Shown here in pieces: positions 1 to 10,703 of a stretch of DNA of 64,000 nt. Below the pieces are notes generated by a model that searched no databases, was not told the DNA's origin, and saw only the letters and a program-made list of their open reading frames with translations. A program made the position numbers and the translations under genes. The stretch is from Allomyces arbusculus (lineage: Eukaryota; Blastocladiomycota; Blastocladiomycetes; Blastocladiales; Blastocladiaceae): NCBI GenBank assembly GCA_027604705.1, contig JADHYV010000083.1:1-64000 (forward strand), read 5' to 3'. Every line of letters starts with the position of its first letter. The first letter of the stretch is position 1.

Positions 1-780
1 TAGGTTGGGACATTGTCCTACATACGGAGTATGACACTTCATGTGGCATACGGAGTATGGGGACAGTGTCCTATACCGTAGGTATAGGACAGCACGCATC
101 CTCGCCATTGCCTTGGCCACACGCGCAGCATCGCTCGAACAAGATGCAATCTCGTCATGGCACGCGCATTCTTCGCCATTGCCTCGGCCACACGCACAGC
201 ATCACTCGATCAAGGCGCAACCTCGCTGGCCACATCCAAACCTTGTGCGCGGTGAGATCCATTTGGAAGTGATGTAAATATATGCACAGATGATGAGTAT
301 CATTCTTGTGCTGCAGCAGCGCGTCAGTCTCATTCGGTTAGATTGGTCCAATGCGCATGCAGAAGCAAATTTTTGATCAAGCAGTAAGCGCTCCGGCAAA
401 GCGCAAATTTCCGTACCAGTGGTATCTGTTTTATGGGGCCCTTGCTGCAAATCGTGACATGAATGCAACAGCAAGTTTTCACGAAACGTGACTGGCGGAT
501 TTGTTTTGGATGGCCGGACGTAAATTGATAAATGTTTTCTTGCTGGATTGAGGGGCCTATGACACGTCTGCACACCAAATGGGGATGACCGTTACTACAT
601 CAGCAAATTGCTCGGTGGCCGTTCCGCTCCATTCCATTGCGGGACGGAGCCATATTCGACCGCTCCATGAAATCACGCCAGTTTTCACATGACTTGAACC
701 ATCAATTCTTGTCGACAAGTCTATTTCTCGCGAAACATTGAGACCAAAGACCGCCAGAATTCCGGTCCACCCCCCCCCCC
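1..780. other. Left-edge intergenic DNA
   Basis: Apart from the 71-bp tandem duplication near the left end, no gene can be supported here. Short open frames exist on both strands but have no recognisable motif, no splice sites that join them, and no family resemblance. The region ends in the poly-C run at 770-784. Confidence 0.4.
92..229. repeat. Imperfect 71-bp tandem duplication
   Basis: Two head-to-tail copies can be aligned with a period of 71 bp: the word gccattgcc starts at 104 and again at 175, and the flanking cggccacacgc and cagcatc words follow at the same spacing. The copies differ at several bases, so the duplication is not fresh. No coding role is visible. Confidence 0.7.
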
Positions 781-784
781 CCCC
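770..784. repeat. Poly-C run of 15
   Basis: An uninterrupted run of 15 C. Similar 14-16 base homopolymer runs occur at 19416-19431, 25070-25083, 28642-28656 and 56619-56633, so long mononucleotide runs are tolerated in this genome outside exons. Confidence 0.85.
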
Positions 785-1131
785 AATCCCGCGGAAACTC
801 TGGATCCACCAGCTCGGCCACTCCACGTCTTCAGCCCGCCAATCACATCCACGCACTTGATCCCTTTCTCGTGCAATTTCACGACTGCGTGCTGGCTGCC
901 GCTCGTCTCCGTGGCAGCACAGCACGACCAGGCAAGGCCCATCGCGAGATCGCGCACGTTGTCAAGCTGCGAGGGAAAATCGCGCCGCTGCATGATGAAG
1001 TTGAGTGAGTGCGCAATTCAGAAGTGGAACGGCATGTGCAGGTCGAGCAGGATGACGGAGAATGGAGCACGGTCAGTGGTGGCCACAGAAAGGCTGCTGG
1101 CCGTGGTGAACGTGTCGTTGGTCGTGGTCAT
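780..1131 (-). pseudogene. Rhodanese-like domain, decayed
   Basis: On the minus strand one frame, starting at a possible ATG at 1131, reads like a single-domain rhodanese. There is an ILLDLH segment (the usual LLDvR position), then an IAHSLNF segment where rhodaneses have the H-I-x-G-S-x-N stretch. After that come a cysteine-bearing loop SCCAATE where the active-site loop should be, and the GG-x-x-x-W signature (IGGLKTW). The frame is interrupted by TGA at 1018-1020, inside the domain, and I could not find a convincing intron that removes it. The active-site loop is also irregular. I read it as a relic of a small rhodanese or Ych1-type protein. A sequencing error at the TGA is the main alternative. 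Confidence 0.4.
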
Positions 1132-2475
1132 TCGGTTGGACGCGGCGGAGGTGGTCGAATGGCGGCAGGAGTGGCAAGTGCCACGGCTGTGGTTTGTTGG
1201 AGTCGCTATCCGCCGCGCGTGCAGGCCACACACTGGATGCGTGCAATGGCCGGAATCATTATGACGGACTTCGCCTATCCACATCCCCCGTTAGCGGGGT
1301 GGATCACAGCGTTGTAGGTGGCGCGCGCCAACCCGCACCGAGCTACAACGTCTGAAGTGGCAGGCGGCCACTCATCTTTCAAAAGTGCCTATGCTCTGGA
1401 GCTCGGTTGATGCATTTCACGTCCATGCCTTGATGAGTTGAAAGCCGTGCTTAGAACACTGTTTGCGACACTCTCCACCCAGTGTTGTGATATTCGTGGC
1501 AAATCTTCATCTGGGCGTAAAATGGAGTCCTTGAGCTAAGTCCCGAGATGAGATTTTTCCCGAGGTTTAGACATCCCCTGCTTCGAATCAAATTAACAGA
1601 AAGAAACATGGAATTTCATGGGTGCTCCCACACAATTCACACAAGGAGAGTGATCGCGACGCAGATCGCTCCAGTTGCAATCAGCCCACACCAATACACA
1701 CTGACGCTGCCCTGGCCGCGCTGCCTTCGTGTATGCATCGCTCAGCAAGTTGCGTGGACCAAGACCAGCGCAGTGACTGGTGGCACAAGCGAGTAGAGCA
1801 CAGACTGCCGTCACGCTCAATTGACAAGGCCTGTGCAAATTCACCAACTGTGAGCCCCAGCATAGAGCGCACTTGTTGCGCAAAAGGTTGCACTTGCTCT
1901 GGTGACGCCATTATCTTGCTCTCAACTACGGTGAAGATGCCAGCAGTCAGCGTCAACATGGACAGTGCATGCTGCGTGGCGTGTTTCGGTACGTACGCCA
2001 GTCGCAGTGGCGGCAAAGTGGATCCATCAAGTTGCATTGCAAAAACCTCGGGTCAGCCCTGCCGCAACCCAAGAGATACCTCGGGTCCTGTGTTGACGGT
2101 CCCGACGAGAATTCTCTTCGAGACGTCTCGCAGAGATGGGCCATAACGTTCTTTCTAACGGGCCACACAAAAACCTCGGGTCGGGACTTCGCTAAAGGTC
2201 CCGAATTTGTGGCGGTGTCCTCACTGCCTTTCTTGGTTATCACAGGACGAAGTGTGGCGTGTGCCATTTGATGCTCCTACTAATTTCAAACTAGCAAATC
2301 TCCAGTTCTCCCGAGCGAATCGCGCACGGATCGTGGACACCCGGCTGACAGAAATCATGGCCGCGCACACACCCGCACCAATTCCAGCGCGTAGCACAAA
2401 GCTCATTTTAGATTCACACCCGAAACACACGCCCCTGCGAGGCCTCAGGCCCCGGCGCCGACCGCGCCACGCACA
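1132..2475. other. Intergenic DNA with one unexplained ORF
   Basis: The best open frame is 2037-1681 on the minus strand (118 codons from an ATG), with a plausible amino-acid composition in its first half but no family I recognise. Three copies of the word acctcgggtc lie at about 2044, 2080 and 2172. Nothing else can be supported. Confidence 0.3.
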
Positions 2476-3905
2476 TTATGCCGACGCGTCTGACGCGTAC
2501 CCGCTGTCGGTGACCGGCGCGCGATGATCGCGCCCACGCACGACAAGTGGCGGCACGAGCACGGCCTCGAGGGCCACGACGCTGTCGTCGTCGTCGTCGC
2601 TTTCCGCGACCGCCACTTTCGCGAACCCGGCAGCTCTCCTTGGCGCGAGGCACGCGGGCCACACCGACGACGTCGGCGGCGCAGCAGCGGCTTCTGCGGC
2701 CTTGGACCGTGCCGACGTCCACTTCTTGACGCACACGGGCACGAGCGCGACCACTGCAACCAGGGCCAGTTCAGCGAGCCATGCGGGTTGCCAGAGATCG
2801 TTGATCGAAGACAGTTCTGAAACGAGTGCGCCAGCCTGGGTCGTGACGATCGTGTACGGCGCGAGTCCGACGAGCGCGGTCCAAAAGAACGGCCAGAGAT
2901 CGATGCCCAAAAAGGGGGCGGCGAGGTTCAGTGCCCAGCTCGGGGTCAGCGGGAAGAGGCGCAGGAAGAGCAGGTAGTAGACGAGCGATCCTTGTTGCCG
3001 TTCTTCGCGCACGCACCGCGCGAGATGCGCGAATTTGCCGCGGCCGTTGCGCAGGAGGCGCCGCCGGACGACGGACGCGCCGAGGAGCGAGGAGAGGAGG
3101 TAGCATCCGGACGCGCCGGTGGCCGTCAGCAGGACCGTCAGGAGGGACCCGGAGACGGGGCCGTAAAGGGCGCCGGCGATCAGGTTCTACGAGTTGGAGG
3201 AGAGCGTGTCAGGGAAGATGGTCTCATTACAGAGTGAGACGGGGTGTGACGTGTATGTACCAGAAACACGGCGCCCGGGATCGACCACATTTGCTTGAAG
3301 AGGTAGAGCACTGTCAAGAGCGTCACGACGTGCAGCGCGTTCTGAGTCGAGTACTCGCGCAGGACGGCCACGACATCTGGAGCGGGTTTCAGCGTGGATT
3401 GGTGAGACAGGACGCTCACTCTCCACCTTCAAGACAACCCTTCGGCAGCACACAACGCACCCTGCACGTCCTCGAGCGACGTCACTTCCAGGTCCAGGCT
3501 ATTGCCCGACGCGAGCGGCGGCAGTGTCACGACCGCTGCGACCAGGAACCCGAGCGACGCAGCAAATAACGCAACCACGGCCACGATGCGGAGCACCATG
3601 CCGTACCGCGCCTCGGAATCGGCCGCCGACTCGTCGAGACACTCGAGGTCCCGGTCATCCTCGCCCTCGTCGTCCTCGTCGCAGTCGCAGTCGGACGTCT
3701 CCAAGTCGGTTGATGCCGGCGACTTGGTCACGGCCGCGGCATGCACCATGCTTTTGCCCGCGGCGGCAATATCGGCGGTCGTCATGAGCAGGAACGCTTC
3801 GCTGTCGTTGGAATCGCGCGCAGCGGCGGCGGCGGCGGCGGCGGCGGCGGCAGCTGATGTTGGTGGGCGCGCGGCCGAGAAGGGAGCAAGGAGCGAGGCC
3901 CACAT
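2476..3905 (-). CDS. TMEM41: TMEM41-like VTT-domain membrane protein
   Basis: Three exons, 3905-3461, 3376-3261 and 3186-2476, give 423 residues; the introns are 84 bp (GTGCGT) and 74 bp (GTACAT) and both restore frame. After an acidic, alanine-rich N-terminus (poly-Ala from a GCC/GCG run) comes a membrane segment at about residues 103-129. The VTT domain follows, with the family hallmarks WSIPGAVFL, a Gly-rich turn near GASGCYLL, and FLRLFPLTPSWALNL. TMEM41B-type proteins are ER scramblases acting in autophagosome formation and lipid mobilisation. The C-terminal tail is acidic and low in complexity, longer than in animal TMEM41. Whether it is closer to TMEM41A, TMEM41B or the Tvp38/TMEM64 branch cannot be settled by eye; the proline pattern favours TMEM41. 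Confidence 0.8.
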
Positions 3906-6507
3906 TGTTGGTGCAGCTGGCGGCGGTTGCAGGCTCTCGCTGATTCGGGCTCGCGTTTAGCAGGCGGCAATGGCGCTTGACGGCGGCGAAGCGGACAAGC
4001 TGCCCGGGGGCGGACAGGCGGACAGCGCAAGCAAGCAACCAAGGATCGTTCTCGATGCGATCGAGAACGAAATGCGCGCAAGGGCACAGGGGGTTCGAAT
4101 GCGGTGCGGTGTGGTCGTGCAGGTGACAGGGAGCGGTGGCGGTGCCGCACGGGTCGGGCCGAGATCCTTGTTGTCGGTTGTTGTCGGCGAAGCAACAAGG
4201 CAAGGGAGCGAGTTCGATGGTCGGTGGTCGACGGTCGATGGTCGATGGAGTGGGTGGATTGTGTTGCTGAGCTGACAGACTTGAGCAGCTCCCTCGCCAC
4301 GGCGGGGCCTGCTGCATTTGTAGCTCGCGCGTGGGGTGCGGGCAGTCGCTGACATCGATGCGGGCGCGCGCGCGCGGGCCGCGATGGTGAGTTTTCTTCC
4401 TTTCCTGCGCGGCTGTTGTGGTGGAGGATGCCGACCTACCGTGCGCCGACGGTTCGGTGCGGCTGGTGCGCGCGCTCGCCTCGGTTCTCGAACTTCCCGG
4501 CGGGCGCGCCGACGCGCCCTGCCTTGTGGCTTCCATCACCATCGCGGGCGCACATGCGCACGACATCGGGATGCGCGCTGCCCTTGGCCGAGTCTGTTGG
4601 ATGATGTGAGCAATAATTAGACACTGGAACAAGCGCTCTCCAAGAGCGAAGGGTTGCAGGGTTGCCGACACCCGCCAAGGCCCACGGTAATCCCACGGCG
4701 CCAGGGATTTCCCGGCGGGGCGCCTCACCCTTGGCCAGGGGTGCCAAGACACGATTTACTTCCCAACGCGCTTGAAGGAGCTGGATGCGCTTGTTCGCCC
4801 GGACTCGCGAGGTTGCGATCACACGCCAGGCCGCGTCGACCTGCACCTGCACGGGCGCCACTTTCATTTATTCCGCATCAAGAGTGGCAGCTGTGATTAG
4901 TGCCCCCGTGGTCAGTAACAGCGCGCGGGGTCGCGCGCGCATCGTGGGCGGCGTCGGCCAAGGATGCCGGCGGACGCGGGCGCCAGTGCCAGGGTGGCGG
5001 GCATGGCATGGACACGCGTGGGTATTTCTTGGCGCTCGTCTAGAAAATGTACAAGCGGGGGCGGCTGCAGCACGCGTTTGCTGCCGCCACAGCTGGCTGG
5101 CGGGTGGACAAAGTCAGCATCACCGAGCAGGCGTCTGTCGCGCGCCGCGGCGCGCGTCCTCCTAACCGCTCATGATGCACAGGATGATCGTTCTCCACCG
5201 TCGCGTCCACGGCGATTCAGGCCGCTCGAGGCGCTGGGTGAGGGAAGCAACTTGAAGCCGAGCGCACGGTCGAGCAGCACGATGACGGAATCCGCAACGT
5301 CAACCAACTCTGGAGGCTCGTACATCAAGCTCGTCGTTCCTGCTGACGCGCCCGTATCAGTTGAACGAGGCGTGTGCAGCCATTCTGATCCGAAATAATA
5401 ACAACAGGCGCACCACGCGCCGCCTAAAGAGTCTCTGGTCTGATTACGTCGTCGTCGTCGTGACGGTAATCGTGGTGCCGCCCGCAGCGTGGCGCCATGA
5501 CGTAGTGCTGTTGTTTTGCGGGGTGAAGAACACGGCCAGGAGCAACAGCAACTCGATGTCGGGCAGGTCGGGCGCCGTCGAACAATACGCAATGACGGAA
5601 CCCATAACATCGAACTCTGTCGCAGGCAGACGATCAGGTCACTGGACCTGCTGGCGTGCTCGTTCGGAAACGAGACGCACATCAATGTCTCCTGCATTTG
5701 ATCTGAAACAACAACGGCCATGCGCCGTATTCTCTTCTGACCCGGGGTGGCAACGCTGGCCAGTGTGGTGACGGTAACTGTGGTGTCATTTGCGTGGCGT
5801 CCATGATGTGCTGGCGTGTATTCAGTGGTGTCGTTTTAGCGGGGTTGAGGGAATTTGGTGGACAATCGGGACAAGGCTGATGAAGGCACAACGAGTGACG
5901 TTGACACTGATTGGCCGCGGAGTGTTCCAGAACAAAAGGCACCAGCCCAGCAGCAACCGGGATGCGGGACACCAAAGTGAGAGACTTGCAAGCCCGATCC
6001 GGTCCTTCCGCCGATGTAAACCTGCTGATCCGCACGCCGGCATCTCTTAACATCCCTTGCGCACCCCGACGGAAGCGAGTTTCAGTCCACCTCAATTCCC
6101 GCCGGAGTTGTTCGGTCTGGACCTCGACCGTCCGTCCCGTCCGCGCGCAAGGCGGTCGGGAAGACGGTGTGGCGCTTCCCCTGTTGTTTGGTTCCGGTTC
6201 GTCGACATCCGCTGGAATCGCGTTGGAATCGCGCTGGAATCGCATCTAGTGTGAGCGCATAGTATCCGCTGGAAGCGGTCTCCCGCTGATCAAGTCCGCT
6301 TACATCAGTCAGCATCGGACCGCAATCCACCTCAAACGGCTCTTACGCCATGCGCTGGACTTGCTCACGCAAAAAGGGATTGGAAGCTGGTACCAGTGAC
6401 AAGTCCGCAGAAAGGTCGACTGTATCCATGAAAACAGCAACGAAATCGAAAGAAGATCAAAAAAGACGTATAAGACACACCAGAAATCAACATCCAACTC
6501 CACTCGC
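3906..6507. other. Long intergenic region, 2.6 kb
   Basis: This gap lies upstream of the TMEM41-like gene and downstream of RPA49. The open frames are GC-rich shadows without motifs. A ggtcgatgg-type simple repeat sits at about 4215-4248, and three 11-bp units lie at 6211-6243. The stretch gggttcgaatg near 4088 resembles a tRNA B box but has no cloverleaf around it. I see no gene. Confidence 0.4.
6211..6243. repeat. Three 11-bp tandem units
   Basis: The unit gctggaatcgc is present three times without spacing; the middle copy has one substitution (gttggaatcgc). It is a small intergenic minisatellite. Confidence 0.8.
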
Positions 6508-8114
6508 TCACCGCTTGGCCTTCCCGCCGCTCTGCACCGACAAATCCTTGAGCTTGAGCGGCGTAGACAAGGTCGCGCGGCGGTACTTTTTCCCGTGCTC
6601 AGCCGGCAGCCCGAGCACGGCCATTTGCGAGTTCGACATGGACGCGACCGTCGCGCCGACGGCCTGCGCGACCTGCATGAGCTGCGAGGCCGACTGGTTG
6701 AAGAGCGGGACCAAGTCATCGAGCGTCACGGCAAACGACTCCAAGTGCAGGGCGACGACCATCGCATAGCATGCGAGTTTGGTCTTGGACTGTGGCGAGA
6801 CGGTCGCGCGCGTCTGACCATTCGGTTTCGCGACCTGGTGGCAGAACTGCGCCGTCATATCGAACGCCACGTTCGATGGGCACTTGAGATACTTGCTCAG
6901 ATCCGTGTGCGACCGCACCTGCGCGTCCTTGGCATTCATCATCTTGACGAGGTAGTGCAGGTAGAGGTAGAGCACCATGCGCAGGACCACGGGCGCGGCT
7001 GGTTTCACGTTGGGCGTCACGTTGCGCAGCGTGCCCAACAGACCGCGCGCAATGAACTCGGGCACCGACTCTTCCAGGACGTTCGTCACGACATCGGCCA
7101 GGTCGCTGTTGGGCTTGACGGCCGCCGCCAGCTTCTTGGCCACGCCCTCAAGCGCGATGCGCGACGACTTCAGCAACAACTTATCGATCGGGTAGGCGAG
7201 CGCCGGATCGTCGGTCTCCGTGTCGTGTGGCGGACGCGGGTCTGCGAGGCTGTCGAAAGTGACGGGTTCGGCCGCGACGGCCTCGGCCATGGCCACGTCG
7301 CTCTCGCCAACGGCCGCTTGCAGCGCCGTCGACGAGGCGTCGAGCGAGTCGGTGTTGACAAGATTGCGCTCGATGGCACGAATCTGTTGCCGCCGCGCCT
7401 TGGTGCCAAACACCTCGCCGAGCTGGTTCTTGGCGTCCAAGTACTGTTGTGATGTTGGCAGGACGCAGAGGTCAGCAGCGCTTCGTCGTAGTCGGCGGCA
7501 GAATCCGCCGAGTAGAGCGCAAGGACACGCACGTTGGACCGATCAATCCGCTGCGCGTCAGTGGAATCGACGCCGTAAACGCGCTGCTGCAGCATGAGTG
7601 GTGCCGGAGCCGGAACAAACGATGCCGTCTTGTCCCCCGGCCGCACGACCGCCAAGTACTCGTCGTAGCCAGCCTCACGCGCGCGCGCGCGCATCCACTC
7701 GGCCGACTCGCCATAGTTATCCGCGCGCAGCTGCACAAACTCGCCGTCCGAGACGACGGCGCGGTACTGGTGCTCGCCGCGCTTGGGCTTGTGCACACCG
7801 CACAGCGTAAACTCGCGGCCGTCCGGGAGGTTCAGGCCGTTCTTGTGCACGCGGTAGGCAATGCAAGCGTCGTCGTCGTTCTCCTCGACGTCGGCAAAGT
7901 CGAACGTGATCGCAATCGACCCAGTGGACGGGGTCGAGAAATCGGCCAAGTCTGACTCGGCGTGGAGGGCGCCGTTAAATGGGATGAGAACGGGGGTTGC
8001 CGACGTGTCGATGGCCTGTTCGGGTGCCGCGCCCTGCTTGGCGGCTTTGGCCGCGCGCGCCTTGGCCTTGGTCGCCTTGGCTTGCAGGATGGCCTGCTGC
8101 GTTTTGGAGGACAT
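6508..8114 (-). CDS. RPA49: RNA polymerase I subunit A49 (RPA49/POLR1E)
   Basis: Two exons, 8114-7533 and 7443-6508, give 505 residues. The 89-bp intron (GTGCGT...CAG) joins ...RSN to YLDAKNQLGEVFGTKARR, restoring the conserved LGEVFGTKKARK-type segment that begins the A49 linker. The N-terminal half is the dimerisation region that pairs with A34.5. The C-terminal half holds the tandem winged-helix region. A49 is a stalk-side subunit of Pol I, acting in the nucleolus in initiation and elongation of rRNA. The start at 8114 was chosen because the longer frame upstream is basic and non-conserved. A Lys/Ala-rich stretch follows the start methionine. RRP9, another nucleolar gene, lies elsewhere in the window. 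Confidence 0.85.
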
Positions 8115-8415
8115 GGTGGCGGCGACGACGGCAGGTGAAAGTGCCGTAAGCGGTACTGCTGAACGCGGCCGGCGAAGGTGGTGCCGTCGTCCTGCAATAG
8201 TGCTTGACAGCTGCGAATGGCCGGCAAGCGTGGACGGTGAGATTGCGTCCACCTCACATGACGTGGCATGACCTTGTTACCAAACGCTGATGCGGGATGT
8301 GAGACGTTTGAGTCATTGACTGGTCGAGAGTCAGCCGGCAGCGCCCCAACCGTGGCCAAGGTCGCGAGTTTGCCAATGTTGCCGTTTGCAAAGAGTACCA
8401 GCGCCATCGTCGACC
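8115..8415. promoter_or_regulatory. Divergent promoter region RPA49 / crotonase
   Basis: 301 bp separate the two start codons, so both promoters must lie here. No clear TATA box is visible; GC-rich words dominate. Confidence 0.5.
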
Positions 8416-9744
8416 ATGATCCGCTCCGTGGCCAGCTCGCTCCTTGCTCGCAGCATTGCCCGCACCGCGGTCGTGCCCGCCGTGGCACGTTCGCGGTGGG
8501 CCCGGTTCTCATCGACGGTCGCCAAGGATGGTAAATACCGGCAAATCCTCCCCAAATCGACGACCCAGGCATTGAATACTGGTGGAAAAGGTCTCATGTT
8601 GCTCCGGATATACGTTGAACGCGATGGTTAGAGCCGTTCCTGAAAGTGACGCGCGACACGCTGCCCGACGGCCAGTTTTCGGGCGTCGTGCAGGTTAAGT
8701 TCAATCGGCCCAAGTCGCTCAACGCGCTCACGCACGCCATGGGGCTCGAGTTTTCCCAGACCATGAAGGAGCTCGCGAGTACGTCGGTTGCGTGGGCTAT
8801 GCGCCCACTCTCGCGCGCGGCTCAAGCGGTGTGATCGACTTGTGACGCCGGCGCTGACCATAATCGCGTCGATGCAAACAGAGGACAAGTCGGTCCGCGC
8901 TATGATCCTGTCGGGCGAAGGCCGCGCCTTCTCAGCCGGTACGACGACTTGCGCCTTTCACGAGCAAGCTGCGACCGTGGATTTGACGTGCGGAATTTAG
9001 GTGGTGACCTCGACTTCCTTGACGCGCGTGCCGAGGCCTCGCCTGTGGCCAACACCGAGGTGATGCGCGAATTCTACTCGTTGTTCCTGTCGGTGCGCAG
9101 CGTGCCGTTCCCGACGATCGCTGGTCCGTAACTGCTGCACCACGCTTGTTGATGAACGGAGCGCTGATATACTGTGACTTCACCTTAGCCATCAACGGCC
9201 CCGCCATCGGCGCCGGTTTCTGCCTCGCGCTCGCGTGCGACCTGCGGTACGTTCTCCACCACGACCCGCCCCCTCACGACCCCCACCCGCTAACCTCTCC
9301 GCCCGCTCCTACCCATCCAGCCTGGCCACGGCCGACGCTAAGGTTGGGCTCAATTTCGTCAAGCTCGGGATCCCCGCGGGAATGGGCGCGCAAACTACCG
9401 TCGAAATGCTTGCCGGCCCGCAAGTTGCCGCTCGCCTTTTGCTCACGGGCGACATTCTCACCGGCGCCGAAGCGCAGCAGCTCGGTCTGGTTCTCGCGAC
9501 GCATGCGACCCCAACCGACTTGGTGGACCACGCGACGGCACTCGCACGATCGATGGCATCCGCGAGTCCTGTGGCGGTGCGGCTCACGACACAGTCGCTG
9601 CGGCTGCGCATCAACGAGGCGCTCGAACGCGGGTTGAAGCGCGAGGCCGATACGCAGGCGATTGCGTACGCGTCCAAAGACTTTAAGGTCGGGATGAAGG
9701 CGATTCGTGCCAAGGCGGCGCCGGTGTTTGAGAACGTAGAGTAG
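8416..9744 (+). CDS. Mitochondrial enoyl-CoA hydratase/isomerase family protein
   Basis: Six exons, 8416-8530, 8632-8778, 8882-8938, 9001-9123, 9189-9246 and 9321-9744, give 307 residues; the introns are 62-103 bp. The first 35 residues are rich in Arg, Ser and Ala with no acids, a typical matrix-targeting peptide. The crotonase fold is clear: FNRPKSLNAL, the oxyanion-hole stretch SGEGRAFSAGGDL, then INGPAIGAGF and LACDLRLA, and NFVKLGIPAGMGA. Against rat mitochondrial hydratase, aligned from memory, the positions of Glu144 and Glu164 hold Cys and Phe, so ordinary hydratase chemistry is doubtful. The NFVKLGI-PAGMG pattern resembles a bacterial-like enoyl-CoA hydratase/isomerase subgroup. The substrate is unknown; a role in acyl-CoA metabolism is inference. 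Confidence 0.8.
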
Positions 9745-10703
9745 AGTACGGTTTGGATTGATGGTTTTATTCACTGCACATGCGTGGTAACTTCTGTCGA
9801 AGTGGTCGTGGAAGTTGTGCGTGCAAGGTCGTGCAGGTCCACCTCATCACACATCGAGGCTGCCAGCCCCAAAGGCTGCGATTTGTAGTGCGAGGCGACA
9901 GAGGAGCGGCGAAGCTTGCGGGTGGAGCGCGAGCTAGCGGGGAGGCTTTTCCTGTGTTTCTTTCGTTGAGCGGCTGGCCTGTCAACTCGACATAATCTGA
10001 AGGCGGTGACCACCAGAACTGGTCCCTGCCGCCATCGACATCAAATTTATGATCAATCACACACATGCACACTCCTTCACCCGCACAAAACAGCATCGCT
10101 CAGACTCTCTCTCCCAAACCGAGAAAGCAAAATGGACATGCGCAAAATTGGTCAGCGTTGCAGTTCACTGGTTTACCAACTGCGCGTTTCCTTAGCGCGT
10201 CCCGTTGTGTGAGAGCGAGAGTTGAGGGTCTAGAAATACGTTGTCTTTCGCCTCGTTCATCACAGCTCCGCCCACCTGCGGTCCGTTTCCTGCTGGGTGG
10301 CTGGCGAGGCGCGCTTCCCCCGCGCGCGGGCAAGCGTGTCAACCACCAAAACTCGACGCCGGCCTGCTCAGCAACTTCGGCCATTCATCGGTCGCCCTCC
10401 TTGACGACCTGACGCCTCATCTCAAGAACGCAGCAGCAACTGCAGCAAGAGCTTAACCGACAGCTCCGCCCACTTCAAGTTGGCCTTGCTGCGTGCGCGT
10501 GTCTCGTCCTCTCTCCCCTTCCCCGCATCGCACGCCCGTGTGATCGCGCCCGTTCTGCTCTGTTCGCCGGCCATTGAGCAAGTGATCACAAGCGCGGCCA
10601 CCGCTCTTGCAAGTGTGCTCTACGGACCACTCTCGCTCGTTTGCTCTTCGACTTCCCTCACTTATTTGCTCCACAACGCACCCGACCCGCAACCGCGCCA
10701 AGC
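9745..10703. other. Upstream region of the first GH26-like gene
   Basis: It holds no supported gene. A minus-strand frame at 10013-9771 (80 codons, Arg/Ser-rich) overlaps the 3' side of the crotonase gene's terminator region and has no known family. The promoter of the GH26-like gene must lie in the right half, which is C-rich. Confidence 0.4.

Noticed and set aside
4040-4110. tRNA gene suggested by gggttcgaatg
   Set aside because: No A box at the right distance and no acceptor, D or anticodon stems can be formed around it.
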